A DNA stretch of 64,000 nucleotides from Nitrospirota bacterium. GTDB lineage: Bacteria > Nitrospirota > Thermodesulfovibrionia > Thermodesulfovibrionales > UBA9159. Where the stretch lies: NCBI GenBank assembly GCA_021790195.1, contig JAJYIF010000002.1, positions 62,001-126,000 of the forward strand, read 5' to 3'. The translations under genes and the position numbers were made by a program. Under the pieces are notes generated by a model. The model saw nothing but the letters and a program-made list of their open reading frames with translations. It was not told where the DNA came from and did no database searches. Positions within the stretch are counted from its first letter, which is position 1. Every line of letters begins with the position of its first letter. Of the stretch, positions 45,003 through 54,234 are shown piece by piece.

Positions 45003-45919
45003 CAGTGTCCTCCTCCTTGTCCCAACAGAAGCGAAGGCGTTAAGGTGAGCTCAAGCACTATCTTTGCAGTAACTATAAGTACAATAACCGCCAGTATGAT
45101 CTTGAGCTGATCGCCTTTAAGCTTGCGTCCGAAGACCGTGCCGACCTGCGCACCGATCGTTGAACCGAGGAGCAATAGCACAGCAAGGATAAAGTCCACG
45201 TTGTGGTTTGTGTAAGCCTGAAGAAAAGTGACCTCGATACAGTTGAAGAGTATCTGAAAAAGACTCGTTCCCACTACGACATGCATCGGCATCCTCAGGA
45301 TATAGACCATGACCGGCACCATCAGGAATCCGCCTCCTACGCCCATTATCGCCGCCAGGACCCCGACGAAGCCCCCGAAGACAAGCGGCACAAGGGCGGA
45401 ATGCGTAACGCCGGATTTTTCGAAATGAGTCTGCATAGGGAGTGACTTCAGGAATTTGGCAACATTAGATTCCTTCTGCGGCTTCACTTCATCGGTCTTT
45501 TTCTTGTTCATGCTGGCGAGGCTTTCGAAGAACATATAAATGCCGACAATGCCGAGCATCAAAACATAAGTCATCTTTATTACGAAGTCGGCATTACCGG
45601 TCGCCCTGAGGATCTTGATCGCCTGGACGCCGAAGAGTCCGCCTATGAATCCGCCGATGAGCAGATAAAGCCCCATCTTGAAATCCACATTGCCGACCTT
45701 CCAGTGCGCATAAGTTCCGGAGGTCGAGGCCGCCACTATCTGGTTAGAATCCGTTGCGGCCGCCACTGTTGAGGGGATGCCGCACATAATCAGAAGCGGG
45801 GTCATCAGAAAACCGCCTCCGACACCGAAGAGACCCGAGAGCAGGCCGACAGCAAGGCCTAGCCCCACAGGGATAAGGATGTTGATACTCGTTAAGGCTA
45901 CGGGCAGATACAGATACAT
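45002..45919 (-). CDS. TauE/SafE-family (TSUP) permease
   Basis: 305 residues, eight or so membrane helices in two homologous halves, each with the GxxGGGFLMTP-like signature: FGVGGGFLMTPLLIMCGIP and MGVGGGFLMVPVMVYI. Family members export sulfite, sulfonates or related anions across the inner membrane. A cytoplasmic loop rich in lysine joins the halves. GGAGGG precedes the ATG. Paired with the TIGR02186-like protein. The substrate is probably a sulfur oxyanion (inference). Confidence 0.87.
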   Translation of the reverse strand: MYLYLPVALTSINILIPVGLGLAVGLLSGLFGVGGGFLMTPLLIMCGIPSTVAAATDSNQIVAASTSGTYAHWKVGNVDFKMGLYLLIGGFIGGLFGVQAIKILRATGNADFVIKMTYVLMLGIVGIYMFFESLASMNKKKTDEVKPQKESNVAKFLKSLPMQTHFEKSGVTHSALVPLVFGGFVGVLAAIMGVGGGFLMVPVMVYILRMPMHVVVGTSLFQILFNCIEVTFLQAYTNHNVDFILAVLLLLGSTIGAQVGTVFGRKLKGDQLKIILAVIVLIVTAKIVLELTLTPSLLLGQGGGH

Positions 45920-45943
45920 TAACTTCCCTCCTTCTTTTTTTTG

Positions 45944-46435
45944 TCAAGCAACCCTGGCGTTCTTGGCCATGGTTACTACCGGCCTCGACGCCGTCTTGAC
46001 GAGTTTGCTCAGCTCCTTTGAAGTTATGCGGCCGTCATCGGTTATGCTCGGGCTTAGAAGGATCATGTCTATGCCGGTTCTCTGTCTAAGCAGATTTTTT
46101 ACCGCAGATAACACGTCCGTCGCTGCCGCACTCACACCCACCGTTACGCCCAACTTCTTGCATCGTTCCACGAGCTGAGACATTTTCTTGTCGTAATCCT
46201 CGTTCTTCGTCTCGTAATACTCTTTGATCAGTTCCCGTGCGGTCTTGTTGTCGTCGGCCTCAGCAAAGGTAACTATAGTCATCATATCTTCGAATTTCTC
46301 CATAACTTTTCTCTTGTAGACCATTAATATCTCTATTCCATCGTTCATCATCTTCGCAAGATCGACGGCGTAGGAGAGTCCGTCTTCAAAGTTCTCGTCA
46401 TGGTAGGTGACGAACAAAAGCTGTCTGTTCCTCAT
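45944..46435 (-). CDS. Universal stress protein-like protein
   Basis: 163 residues with a Usp-like alpha/beta pattern: RQLLFVTYHDENFEDGLSYAVDLAKMMNDGIEIL-type opening and a final strand RPVVTMAKN, but without the G-x-G nucleotide loop, so probably not ATP-binding. A charged helical insertion (ETKNEDYDKKMSQLVERCKK) lies in the middle. It is the first gene after a near-consensus sigma-54 promoter and begins the stress-gene run that extends down to at least 42835. Confidence 0.65.
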   Translation of the reverse strand: MRNRQLLFVTYHDENFEDGLSYAVDLAKMMNDGIEILMVYKRKVMEKFEDMMTIVTFAEADDNKTARELIKEYYETKNEDYDKKMSQLVERCKKLGVTVGVSAAATDVLSAVKNLLRQRTGIDMILLSPSITDDGRITSKELSKLVKTASRPVVTMAKNARVA

Positions 46436-46467
46436 ATATTGGTCTCCATTTTTACCTGTCCATATTT

Positions 46468-46486
46468 AAAGCAAGTCAGATGCCAA
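46468..46486 (-). promoter_or_regulatory. Near-consensus sigma-54 promoter
   Basis: Read on the - strand: TTGGCAT, then five bases, then TTGCTTT. GG and GC are ten bases apart, matching the -24/-12 consensus at almost every position. The start would be near 46459, about 24 bases before the ATG of the Usp-like gene at 46435. Two NtrC-type activator genes lie nearby (48231 and 51198). Confidence 0.7.
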
Positions 46487-46717
46487 AATATAATACCTTG
46501 ATTTATAAGGGAAAAAGTAAGACCTCTCGAATTTATGCGTTCCAATCTGGAACAGGCCTGAACGGCGGGCGTATATCGAATATCTTCGGGAAGAAGAAAA
46601 GAAGACAAGGAAAGCCATGACAGATGGGGCTCAGCCAAGGGAAAGTTTAAACTATTCTATAACTTAAATATAGAAATGCAGACATAAAAATATGTTTCAA
46701 TTATGAACAAGCTTTCA

Positions 46718-46747
46718 TTGGCTATCAATAGCACAGCTTGATATAAT
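46718..46747 (+). promoter_or_regulatory. Sigma-70-type promoter for the amino acid permease gene
   Basis: TTGGCT at 46718-46723 and a perfect TATAAT at 46742-46747, 18-base spacer. Transcription from about 46754 excludes the upstream GTG (46750) as the start codon and supports the ATG at 46771. Confidence 0.6.
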
Positions 46748-46770
46748 GTGTGGGGAAGAAGGGATATGCG

Positions 46771-48213
46771 ATGAACAGACTTTTTCTTAAGAAGACACTT
46801 GCGGAGCTAACCACAGAGGCGTCAGAGGAGAAAAGGGGCCTGAAAAGGTCACTCGGCGCCGCAAACCTGATTCTCCTCGGAGTAGGGGTGATTATCGGCG
46901 CTGGAATATTTGTGTTGACAGGCCATGCTGCGGCCACTATGGCGGGGCCTGCGATAGTTCTTTCATTTATTATTGCGGGGGTCGCCTGCGGATTCGCCGG
47001 TCTTTGTTATGCCGAATTTGCCTCGATGATACCGGTTGCAGGGAGCGCCTATACATATGCCTATGCGACACTCGGGCAGTTCGTGGCATGGATAATAGGC
47101 TGGGACCTTATTCTCGAGTACACCCTAGGGGCGACAACCGTCGCCATCGGATGGTCCGGCTATGCGGTAAGTTTCTTGAAAGACCTTGGAATTCTTATTC
47201 CTCAATCTTTATCTTCGCCTCCCGTAAGCTACGATCCCGAACTGCATCGATGGGTCGCAACCGGCGCTATTTTGAATCTTCCGGCAGTTCTTGTTGTAGG
47301 TGTTATCACAATGGTCCTTATACTGGGCATAAAGGAATCGGCTACACTGAACGCGGTTATCGTCTTTATCAAGGTCGCGATAATACTCGTCTTCATAGCG
47401 GCAGGCGTATCGGCTATCAAGCCCGAACTGTGGCGGCCTTTTATCCCTCCGAACAGGGGGCAATTCGGCATCTTCGGGCTCAGCGGCGTGCTGCGGGGCG
47501 CGGGCGTTATCTTTTTCGCTTATATCGGGTTTGATGCTGTTTCCACACTCGCCCAGGAGGCGAAGAACCCGCAGAGGGATATGCCGATCGGAATTTTGGG
47601 AAGCCTGTTTATCTGCACTCTTCTATACGTAGTTGTCTCACTGGTTCTTACGGGGGTGGTCCCTTATACCGAACTCGGCGGGCCCGCTCCTTTTGCCGTT
47701 GCGTTGGATGCCATGCGGCTTCATATACTGGCGCCGCTTATCAAGATTGGAGCGATCGCCGGTCTGACCTCTGTGATTCTCGTGCTCTTGCTCGGTCAAT
47801 CAAGGATATTCTTTTCCATGGGCAGGGACAAGCTTCTTCCGCCCTTTGTCTCGCGGATACATTCCAGATTCAGGACACCTTACATTGTCACACTCATCAC
47901 AGGGGCGGTCACGGCTGTTATGGCTGCGCTTCTTCCAATCGGCATAGTAGGCGAGCTTGTGAGCATAGGAACTCTCCTTGCCTTCGTGATAGTTTGCGCC
48001 GGAGTCCTTGCGCTCAGATATACCAAGCCGGATGTGCCGAGAGTTTTCAAGGCCCCAGGTGGAGTTGCCACTCCCATTCTGGGCATCGTCACATGCCTTT
48101 ATCTTATGTCGGGATTGCCGAGGGACACCTGGATAAGGCTTTTTGTGTGGCTCATAATAGGTCTTGTTATCTATTTCAGCTACGGCATCAAGAAGACAAA
48201 AAGCATATCCTGA
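46771..48213 (+). CDS. APC-family amino acid permease (CAT-like)
   Basis: About 480 residues with twelve membrane segments. The first, [19 protein letters not shown], is the APC signature, and [28 protein letters not shown]-type sequence after helix 6 matches cationic amino acid transporters of the CAT/YfnA group. Uptake of amino acids by proton symport is likely. Which one is unknown. I chose the ATG at 46771, with AAGGGA upstream and downstream of the promoter. It converges on the NtrC-type regulator gene. Confidence 0.87.
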   Translation: MNRLFLKKTLAELTTEASEEKRGLKRSLGAANLILLGVGVIIGAGIFVLTGHAAATMAGPAIVLSFIIAGVACGFAGLCYAEFASMIPVAGSAYTYAYATLGQFVAWIIGWDLILEYTLGATTVAIGWSGYAVSFLKDLGILIPQSLSSPPVSYDPELHRWVATGAILNLPAVLVVGVITMVLILGIKESATLNAVIVFIKVAIILVFIAAGVSAIKPELWRPFIPPNRGQFGIFGLSGVLRGAGVIFFAYIGFDAVSTLAQEAKNPQRDMPIGILGSLFICTLLYVVVSLVLTGVVPYTELGGPAPFAVALDAMRLHILAPLIKIGAIAGLTSVILVLLLGQSRIFFSMGRDKLLPPFVSRIHSRFRTPYIVTLITGAVTAVMAALLPIGIVGELVSIGTLLAFVIVCAGVLALRYTKPDVPRVFKAPGGVATPILGIVTCLYLMSGLPRDTWIRLFVWLIIGLVIYFSYGIKKTKSIS

Positions 48214-48230
48214 TCTGCCGAAGCGTATCT

Positions 48231-49562
48231 TTATTCTTCTCTCATTAATCTCCAGAGGCTGGTTCTCGATATGCCCAAAAGGGCCGCAGCCTTGGACTTG
48301 TTGCCTCCTACAAGGTCAAGTATCTTTTCGGCATATTCTTTGTTCAGCTCATCCATTGTCTTGATCTTGCTAGGTTCGATTGTCTCTATCTGGAACATTG
48401 TCAGAGTCTGGGGAAGACTGTCCGGAGTGATTACCGCATTGTTTTCGAGGATAATAGCCCTTTCCACGATATTTTCGAGCTCCCTCACATTTCCTGGGAA
48501 ACTATAGTGAGTCAGAATATCCATAGAAGCCCTGGAAAAACCGGTTATCTTCTTGTTCGATTTTGGGAGATGCTTCTGAAGGAAGAACATTGAAAGAGGC
48601 TCGATGTCGTCCCTGCGGTCCCTGAGCGGCGGAATAAAAATCTCCATAATGTTCAGCCGGTAGTATAGGTCTTCCCTGAAACGCCCCTCCGAAATAAGGC
48701 TCTTGACCAGCTGATTGGTCGCCGCGACGAACCTGACGTCCACTTTGATCGGCCTCGTTCCGCCTACCCTGAAGAACTCGCCTTCTTCGATCACCTTAAG
48801 CAACTTCGCCTGGAGACTCGGCGCCATCTCGGATATCTCGTCGAGGAAGAGTGTGCCGGCGTCTGCGATTTCGACCAACCCCTGCTTTGTTCTCACCGCT
48901 CCTGTAAACGCCCCCTTCTCATGTCCGAACAGCTCGCTTGCAAGGAGTTCCTCTGTGAGTGTTGCGCAGTTGATTGAAAGAAAGGGCATGTTCTGTCTTC
49001 TGCTTGTGAAGTGTATTATCTTGGCCAAAAGGCTCTTTCCCACTCCTGTTTCGCCCGAAAGCAGAACATTGCAGTCGGAGTCCTTTATGCCTTCGATCAC
49101 GTTCAGTATCTCCTGCATGCTGTTGCTTTTCGCGATGATGGAGATTTTCTTGTTCATCCCGAAATATGCCTTCAGCGCGACGTTCTCTTTTCTCAGAATC
49201 TTCCGCTCGTGAATGTTCTTCACCTTCAGGATCAGCTCGTCCAGGTCGAAAGGTTTTGTTATATATTCGTAAGCGCCTTTCTTCATTGCCTCCACGGCAG
49301 AGCCTATGCTGCCGAAGCCGGTTATGATGAGGACTTCAACCTCGGGATTTATCTCTTTGGTCTTTTCGAGAAGCTGGATTCCGTTCATCTCGGGCATTTT
49401 TATATCGGTAATAAGCACATCATAACGGTCCTGGGTGATGGCTTCGAGGGCCTCACGGCCGTTCCTCGCCCCCAAGACCTGGTATCCCTCTCGTTTCAGG
49501 GTATTGACGAGGTGCTTTAATGTTATCTCTTCGTCTTCAGCGACAAGAATCCTGAAATTCAT
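48231..49562 (-). CDS. NtrC-family sigma-54-dependent response regulator
   Basis: 443 residues: receiver (VAEDEEITLKHL, LITDIKMPEMN with the phospho-Asp), AAA+ domain (GETGVGKSLLAK, ELFGHEKGAFTGA loop that contacts sigma-54, GTLFLDEISEM) and a Fis-type helix-turn-helix (KSKAAALLGISRTSLWRLM). It activates sigma-54 promoters when phosphorylated. It overlaps the upstream kinase gene by four bases, so the pair is cognate. Targets may include the sigma-54 promoter at 46468-46486 (inference). Confidence 0.93.
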   Translation of the reverse strand: MNFRILVAEDEEITLKHLVNTLKREGYQVLGARNGREALEAITQDRYDVLITDIKMPEMNGIQLLEKTKEINPEVEVLIITGFGSIGSAVEAMKKGAYEYITKPFDLDELILKVKNIHERKILRKENVALKAYFGMNKKISIIAKSNSMQEILNVIEGIKDSDCNVLLSGETGVGKSLLAKIIHFTSRRQNMPFLSINCATLTEELLASELFGHEKGAFTGAVRTKQGLVEIADAGTLFLDEISEMAPSLQAKLLKVIEEGEFFRVGGTRPIKVDVRFVAATNQLVKSLISEGRFREDLYYRLNIMEIFIPPLRDRRDDIEPLSMFFLQKHLPKSNKKITGFSRASMDILTHYSFPGNVRELENIVERAIILENNAVITPDSLPQTLTMFQIETIEPSKIKTMDELNKEYAEKILDLVGGNKSKAAALLGISRTSLWRLMREE

Positions 49563-51124
49563 TCCCGATGTTTCCTGACAGGCAGGGTAATCGCAAATAC
49601 CGTGCCTTTCCCGACTTCGCTCTTAACTGAAATCTCTCCGCCGTGTTTCCTGACTATGTTAAAGATGATCGCAAGCCCGAGCCCGGTGCCTTCGTCCCTT
49701 GTAGTATAAAACGGCTCAAATATCTTTTCTACCTTGTCCGGCGGCATGCCTCTGCCCGTATCGGAGATCTCCGTTTCGACCGAATCCCCCTTTCTGCGAA
49801 CTCTGACACCCAGGTCTCCGGACCCTGACATGGCGTCAACGGCATTCTCGAAGAGATTGATGAAGACCCTCTCCATCTGCTCCGGGTCAGCTTGTATTGT
49901 GAGGTCGCGGGGCTCTATGTCGATAGTGATGCGTATGTTCGAGGTGTCGGCTGCAGTACTTACGAGTTTATATGCCCCCATGATGAGCTCAGCAATCTCC
50001 ACTTCTCTCAGAACCGGCTCTTTTCCCCTTGCGAATTCGAGGAGATCGCCGACGATTTGCTTCATTCTCCTCGTCTGCCCGGCAATGTCGTTCAAGATCT
50101 CCTTTACAGGGTCCGGGCAGTTGTCTCCCAGCTCCCTGTTCATTATCTGGGCGGAAATATGGATGTTGTTAAGGGGGTTGTTTAGCTCGTGGGCTACTCC
50201 TGAGGCCAGAATTCCTATGGAGGCGAGTTTCCTGCTGCTCAGCAGTTCCTCGCTCTTCTTTGTCAGTTCCCTGTCTCTTTCTGTCAGATCGTGCTCCATC
50301 TTGTTGAAGGCATTGACGAGCATGCCTATCTCATCGTGCCCCTGAGGGGCGGACAGGGAGGAAAAATCGCCTTTCCCGGTTTTTTCTATAGCGAGGGTCA
50401 GCGTTCTGAGCCGTCTGACGATACTCTGAATAATGACGAACTGGGCTATAAGACCGACCAGGAAGAAAAGAGGGAAGAGGATAAACGTCATGGTCTGCAG
50501 GGAAGTGATATGCTTTTCGGCCCTTTCCCTGGCTGTCGCGTCGAGGTTTTTTGAAACAATCAGGATGTCCTCGCCGGTTCTTCTAAGGGCGTTGATCTCC
50601 CCATCCAGTTCATGGAGGATTTTGACCAGCGGGTCATCGGCACGCAAAAGGGAGGCGGTTCTGAGCACCTCTGCGTTTACAAGGGGCCGTTCCAGCAGGG
50701 TCGATTCGATGAGCGGAAAGAAAGTGGAATATTGCTGGTGTGCGACCTTGATGCTGTCAAATCTCTTTTGGAAGTCCCTCACAAGGACTTGGATCCGTGC
50801 GAATCTTGTGCCATATTCATCTATCATCTTTCTGAAGCTGGCCAGTTCACCGGACCTGTCCGCAAGGTTGTTCCTGCGCAGTATCCCGCTCAGCTCACGC
50901 AGGTAGCTATAGACCGTCTCTATCTCTCTATCATCTCTGTAAAGAAAGAAGTTCTTTTCGTGCCGGCGGAGCTGGAGAGACTTGCTCCTTATCGTGTCTG
51001 AAAACTCAAGAGAACGGATTTCCTTTCTGATCTCCAGAAAGCTGGTATATCCAAATACGACAAGGACGGCAATGATCGAGGCGCTTATGAAAAAACCGAG
51101 GGCTATTTTTTTCTTAAGTGACAT
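49559..51124 (-). CDS. Membrane sensor histidine kinase, NtrB-like partner
   Basis: 521 residues. Membrane segments at about 8-28 and 225-248 flank a long helical periplasmic sensor with QLRRHEKNFFLYRDD. Then HAMP, HisKA (GVAHELNNPLNNIHIS, phospho-His) and HATPase (NLFENAVDAM, DTGRGM, GTGLGLA). It overlaps the NtrC-type gene by four bases. Its sensor motif is like that of the kinase at 38421-39833. No ribosome-binding site stands out before the ATG. Confidence 0.91.
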   Translation of the reverse strand: MSLKKKIALGFFISASIIAVLVVFGYTSFLEIRKEIRSLEFSDTIRSKSLQLRRHEKNFFLYRDDREIETVYSYLRELSGILRRNNLADRSGELASFRKMIDEYGTRFARIQVLVRDFQKRFDSIKVAHQQYSTFFPLIESTLLERPLVNAEVLRTASLLRADDPLVKILHELDGEINALRRTGEDILIVSKNLDATARERAEKHITSLQTMTFILFPLFFLVGLIAQFVIIQSIVRRLRTLTLAIEKTGKGDFSSLSAPQGHDEIGMLVNAFNKMEHDLTERDRELTKKSEELLSSRKLASIGILASGVAHELNNPLNNIHISAQIMNRELGDNCPDPVKEILNDIAGQTRRMKQIVGDLLEFARGKEPVLREVEIAELIMGAYKLVSTAADTSNIRITIDIEPRDLTIQADPEQMERVFINLFENAVDAMSGSGDLGVRVRRKGDSVETEISDTGRGMPPDKVEKIFEPFYTTRDEGTGLGLAIIFNIVRKHGGEISVKSEVGKGTVFAITLPVRKHRE

Positions 51125-51197
51125 CAGGAAAATATTTTAACATTAAAGGCGGAAAGTTTAGCCGAAATGTTCGTTCCGGAATTCCGGTAGTTCTGTT

Positions 51198-52562
51198 TTA
51201 TTTTATCCGGTATTTCTGAAGTCTGTGCCTGAAGGACCTGAATGAAAGTTCGAGCAGCTTCGCTGCGTCGGTCTTCACGCCGTTTGCTATCTTGAGCGCT
51301 TCAAGGAGATACTTTCTCTCGATATTTTCGACTATCGCATCGAGATTTACGCCGTCTTTTCCCATCTCCGGAAGGAGCTTGCTCTCGGGTCGTAAATCGC
51401 CGATTTCCAGCGGGATATCGGAAGCTGTTATCTCCTCTTTATCGGTCATGAGAAAGACGCGCTCCACAAGATTTTCGAGTTCCCGTATATTTCCCCTCCA
51501 GGAATAAGTCATCAGCAGTCTCAGGGCGTCGGGAGACAGCCGTCTGCTTGAGGCCGAAAACTTCTTCATAAAGTGCTCTATGAGCAGGGGGATGTCTTCT
51601 CTTCTCTCGCGAAGAGGCGGTATGTGGAGGGGTATAACGTTCAGCCTGTAATAGAGGTCCTCACGGAACCTGCCTGCCGAGATCTCTTCATTAAGGTTCT
51701 TGTTGGTCGCCGAGACGATCCTCACATCCACCGTTATGTCGTTGGTGCCGCCGACCCGCCTGAAGGTACCGTTTTCGAGCACCCTCAGGAGCTTTGCCTG
51801 AAGGTTGAACGACATCTCTCCTATCTCGTCGAGGAAGAGGGTGCCTCCATCGGCTATCTCGAAGAGGCCCTGTTTGTTGTAAACTGCCCCAGTGAACGCA
51901 CCTTTCATGTGACCGAAGATCTCACTTTCAAGCAGACCTTCCGGGAAGGTCGCACAGTTTATCGCTACAAGGTTTTTTTCTTTCCTCTGGCTGAGATTAT
52001 GGATCGCCGTTGCAACGAATTCTTTTCCCGTTCCGCTTTCTCCGGTGATAAGGACGTTCGAGCTGCTGCCTGCGATCTTCGGAAGAAGTCTAAGCAATTC
52101 CTGCATCTTCGCGCTCTTGTAAAAAATGTTGCCGAGCTCGTAAGTCGTCCGGATCTTATCTCTGAGAATGGAAACCTCTCCCCTCAGTTTATGTTTCTCG
52201 AGTGCGTTCTTGACCACGAGGCGGATCTCGTCGATCTTGAAAGGCTTGTGTATGTAATCGTAAGCGCCGAGCTTCATAGCCTCGACCGCAGATTCCGTAG
52301 TACCGAAGGCCGTTATTACGATAACCAGCGTTTCGGGCGAAGTCTCAACCGCCTTCTTCAGGATCTCTATGCCGTTTACCCCGGGCATCCTTATGTCGGT
52401 AATGACAAGATCGAAAATGTCGCTGTTGAGGCAGCTCAGACCTTCGGCGCCGTCCTGCGCGACGTGGACTTCGTATCCTTCACCGTCGAGGAGGATCTTC
52501 AGGATCTCCCGCATGTTTTTTTCGTCTTCAATGACCAGAATCTTATTTCTTGGTTTGTCCAT
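51198..52562 (-). CDS. pilR: PilR-like sigma-54-dependent response regulator
   Basis: About 454 residues: receiver (VIEDEKNMREIL, LVITDIRMPGVN), AAA+ (GESGTGKEFVA, EIFGHMKGAFTGA, GTLFLDEIGEM) and a C-terminal Fis-type helix-turn-helix (KTDAAKLLELSFRSFRHRL). Gene order directly after pilS and the pilus motor genes makes PilR the best name. It usually activates pilA from a sigma-54 promoter, but no pilA is in this window. I chose the ATG at 52562. A TTG at 52574 is possible. Confidence 0.9.
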   Translation of the reverse strand: MDKPRNKILVIEDEKNMREILKILLDGEGYEVHVAQDGAEGLSCLNSDIFDLVITDIRMPGVNGIEILKKAVETSPETLVIVITAFGTTESAVEAMKLGAYDYIHKPFKIDEIRLVVKNALEKHKLRGEVSILRDKIRTTYELGNIFYKSAKMQELLRLLPKIAGSSSNVLITGESGTGKEFVATAIHNLSQRKEKNLVAINCATFPEGLLESEIFGHMKGAFTGAVYNKQGLFEIADGGTLFLDEIGEMSFNLQAKLLRVLENGTFRRVGGTNDITVDVRIVSATNKNLNEEISAGRFREDLYYRLNVIPLHIPPLRERREDIPLLIEHFMKKFSASSRRLSPDALRLLMTYSWRGNIRELENLVERVFLMTDKEEITASDIPLEIGDLRPESKLLPEMGKDGVNLDAIVENIERKYLLEALKIANGVKTDAAKLLELSFRSFRHRLQKYRIK

Positions 52563-52587
52563 CGGCCTGTTCAAATTTGCGAAGCTT

Positions 52588-54231
52588 CTAAGGATTGCCC
52601 ACCTTGGATAAACCGGCCCAGGCCGCCCTGTCTTCCGGAGACGAACGCGGCGGAAAGACAGGGATTATTACATCGAAGGTTGTACCTTTGCCCGGCCGGC
52701 TGTTCACCCTTATTCTTCCGCCATGTTCCTCGACTATCCTGTAAGCTATGGAAAGACCGAGGCCCGTGCCCTTATCTTTAGTGGTATAAAACGGATAGAA
52801 AATCTCATTCAGGTTTTCGCGCGGAATCCCGACTCCGGAATCCTGAAAGGAAATTATAACATGATCATTCAGCCGTCTTGTTCCTATGGCCAGCTGACCC
52901 TGCTGGTGTAACGATTCTATGGCGTTCATGCCCAGATTCAAGAAAACCTGCCGGAGTTTCTGAGGATCCGCGGTTATTTCATTGCGGCCTTCGAAAGTCT
53001 TGCTAATGATTATACCGTCTCTATCAACAAGGGCGTTTTTAAGGAGGTCGATAGTCTCCTCGAGGACAGTGTGGAGGTCGAACTTGAAGAACTCCGGCTG
53101 CCTCGGCCTCGAATAGGTAAGAAAATCGGTTATGATCTTGTTGAGACGGTCCATTTCGCTTATGGCAATGTTCATCAGTTTATCTCCATGGTCCTTTGTC
53201 AGAGCGCCTTCCTTGAGGATCTCTATGGAGCCTTTTAGCGAGGCAAGAGGGTTTCTTATCTCATGGGCCATGTTTGCGGAAAGCTCACCTATGACTGCAA
53301 GGGTCTCCTTGTGCTTGAGGTCCTCTTCCATCTTCTTGAGCTCCGTAATGTCCTGGAAAATACAGATATATCCGTTCTTGTTGCCGGAAGCGTCCGTCGA
53401 TGCGGACAAGGAAAGGCCGATCATGCGGAGGGCGCCGTTGACCGCGATCTTGCCTTCTGCCCTTTCTGTTTTATCGGGACTCGTTATGAAAGGGAAAATG
53501 TCCGTTATGCGCCTTCCTGTTGCATTTGTCCGGTCGATGCCTGTTATATTCTCAGCGGCTTTATTAAAAATAAGGATTGCGCCGGAGAGGTCCATGGTAA
53601 AGAGTCCGCTCGGTAGACTCTCTATCAATTCCTTGTTGAAAAAGGCGAGGTCCTTGAGGTCCGAATCTTTTTCTTCGAGCCTCTTTGATGCCCTCTCCAG
53701 CCGGGAATAAAGGTATCCCATGAGGTAAGCTGTGAGGTAGAGGGCGGTGATGTGGGAGAAGATGTTATAGAGGAAGTCTTTTTGCTTTACCAGATAATCA
53801 TACGTAATAGGGATCACTCCGTAGAACTGAAGATCTATCAAAGAACCATAGAGCAGACTGCACAGGGTGGCCGTAATATAGCCGGCCCTCTTGTTCATGG
53901 TTATGACGGAGGCGATTACAGAAATAATCATTACGAAAGAAAACCAGCTCTCTATGCCGCCCGTCAGGAATATGAGCAATATCGTAGCTGCCGCGTCTAT
54001 TGTCAACTGGGCGTAGGCAAAGGCTGCGAGATTGCTTATGCGATAGAGCATGGCCGCATAAATGAAGGAAACGGCGTAGAGGGACACGATGAGATAGGGT
54101 ATTCCGTGGTGGTAGGGGAATTTGTAGTATCCTATCTTGAAGATGAGAAAGGTCCCGAGAAGGAAAGTAACAAAAAAGGCCCTGAATATTATCAGGGCCT
54201 TTAGTCTCTTAAGGAGAGCGTCGTTGGGCAT
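52588..54231 (-). CDS. pilS: PilS-like sensor histidine kinase
   Basis: 547 residues. About six membrane helices in the first 180 residues, the PilS layout, then a PAS domain (LIESLPSGLFTMDLSG, boundary DITELKKME), HisKA (NMAHEIRNPLASLKGS) and HATPase (NLGMNAIESL, DSGVGIP, GTGLGLS). In known systems PilS senses the pilin in the membrane and controls PilR. It is 13 to 26 bases upstream of pilR and directly after pilC. Confidence 0.9.
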   Translation of the reverse strand: MPNDALLKRLKALIIFRAFFVTFLLGTFLIFKIGYYKFPYHHGIPYLIVSLYAVSFIYAAMLYRISNLAAFAYAQLTIDAAATILLIFLTGGIESWFSFVMIISVIASVITMNKRAGYITATLCSLLYGSLIDLQFYGVIPITYDYLVKQKDFLYNIFSHITALYLTAYLMGYLYSRLERASKRLEEKDSDLKDLAFFNKELIESLPSGLFTMDLSGAILIFNKAAENITGIDRTNATGRRITDIFPFITSPDKTERAEGKIAVNGALRMIGLSLSASTDASGNKNGYICIFQDITELKKMEEDLKHKETLAVIGELSANMAHEIRNPLASLKGSIEILKEGALTKDHGDKLMNIAISEMDRLNKIITDFLTYSRPRQPEFFKFDLHTVLEETIDLLKNALVDRDGIIISKTFEGRNEITADPQKLRQVFLNLGMNAIESLHQQGQLAIGTRRLNDHVIISFQDSGVGIPRENLNEIFYPFYTTKDKGTGLGLSIAYRIVEEHGGRIRVNSRPGKGTTFDVIIPVFPPRSSPEDRAAWAGLSKVGNP

Positions 54232-54234
54232 AAA

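Larger units (their letters stand above)
46436..46770. other. Divergent regulatory region
   Basis: 335 bases between divergent genes. It contains a near-consensus sigma-54 promoter reading left (46468-46486) and a sigma-70-like promoter reading right (46718-46747). No gene was recognised. Upstream activator sites expected for the sigma-54 promoter should lie within 46550-46650, but no obvious palindrome stood out. Confidence 0.6.
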
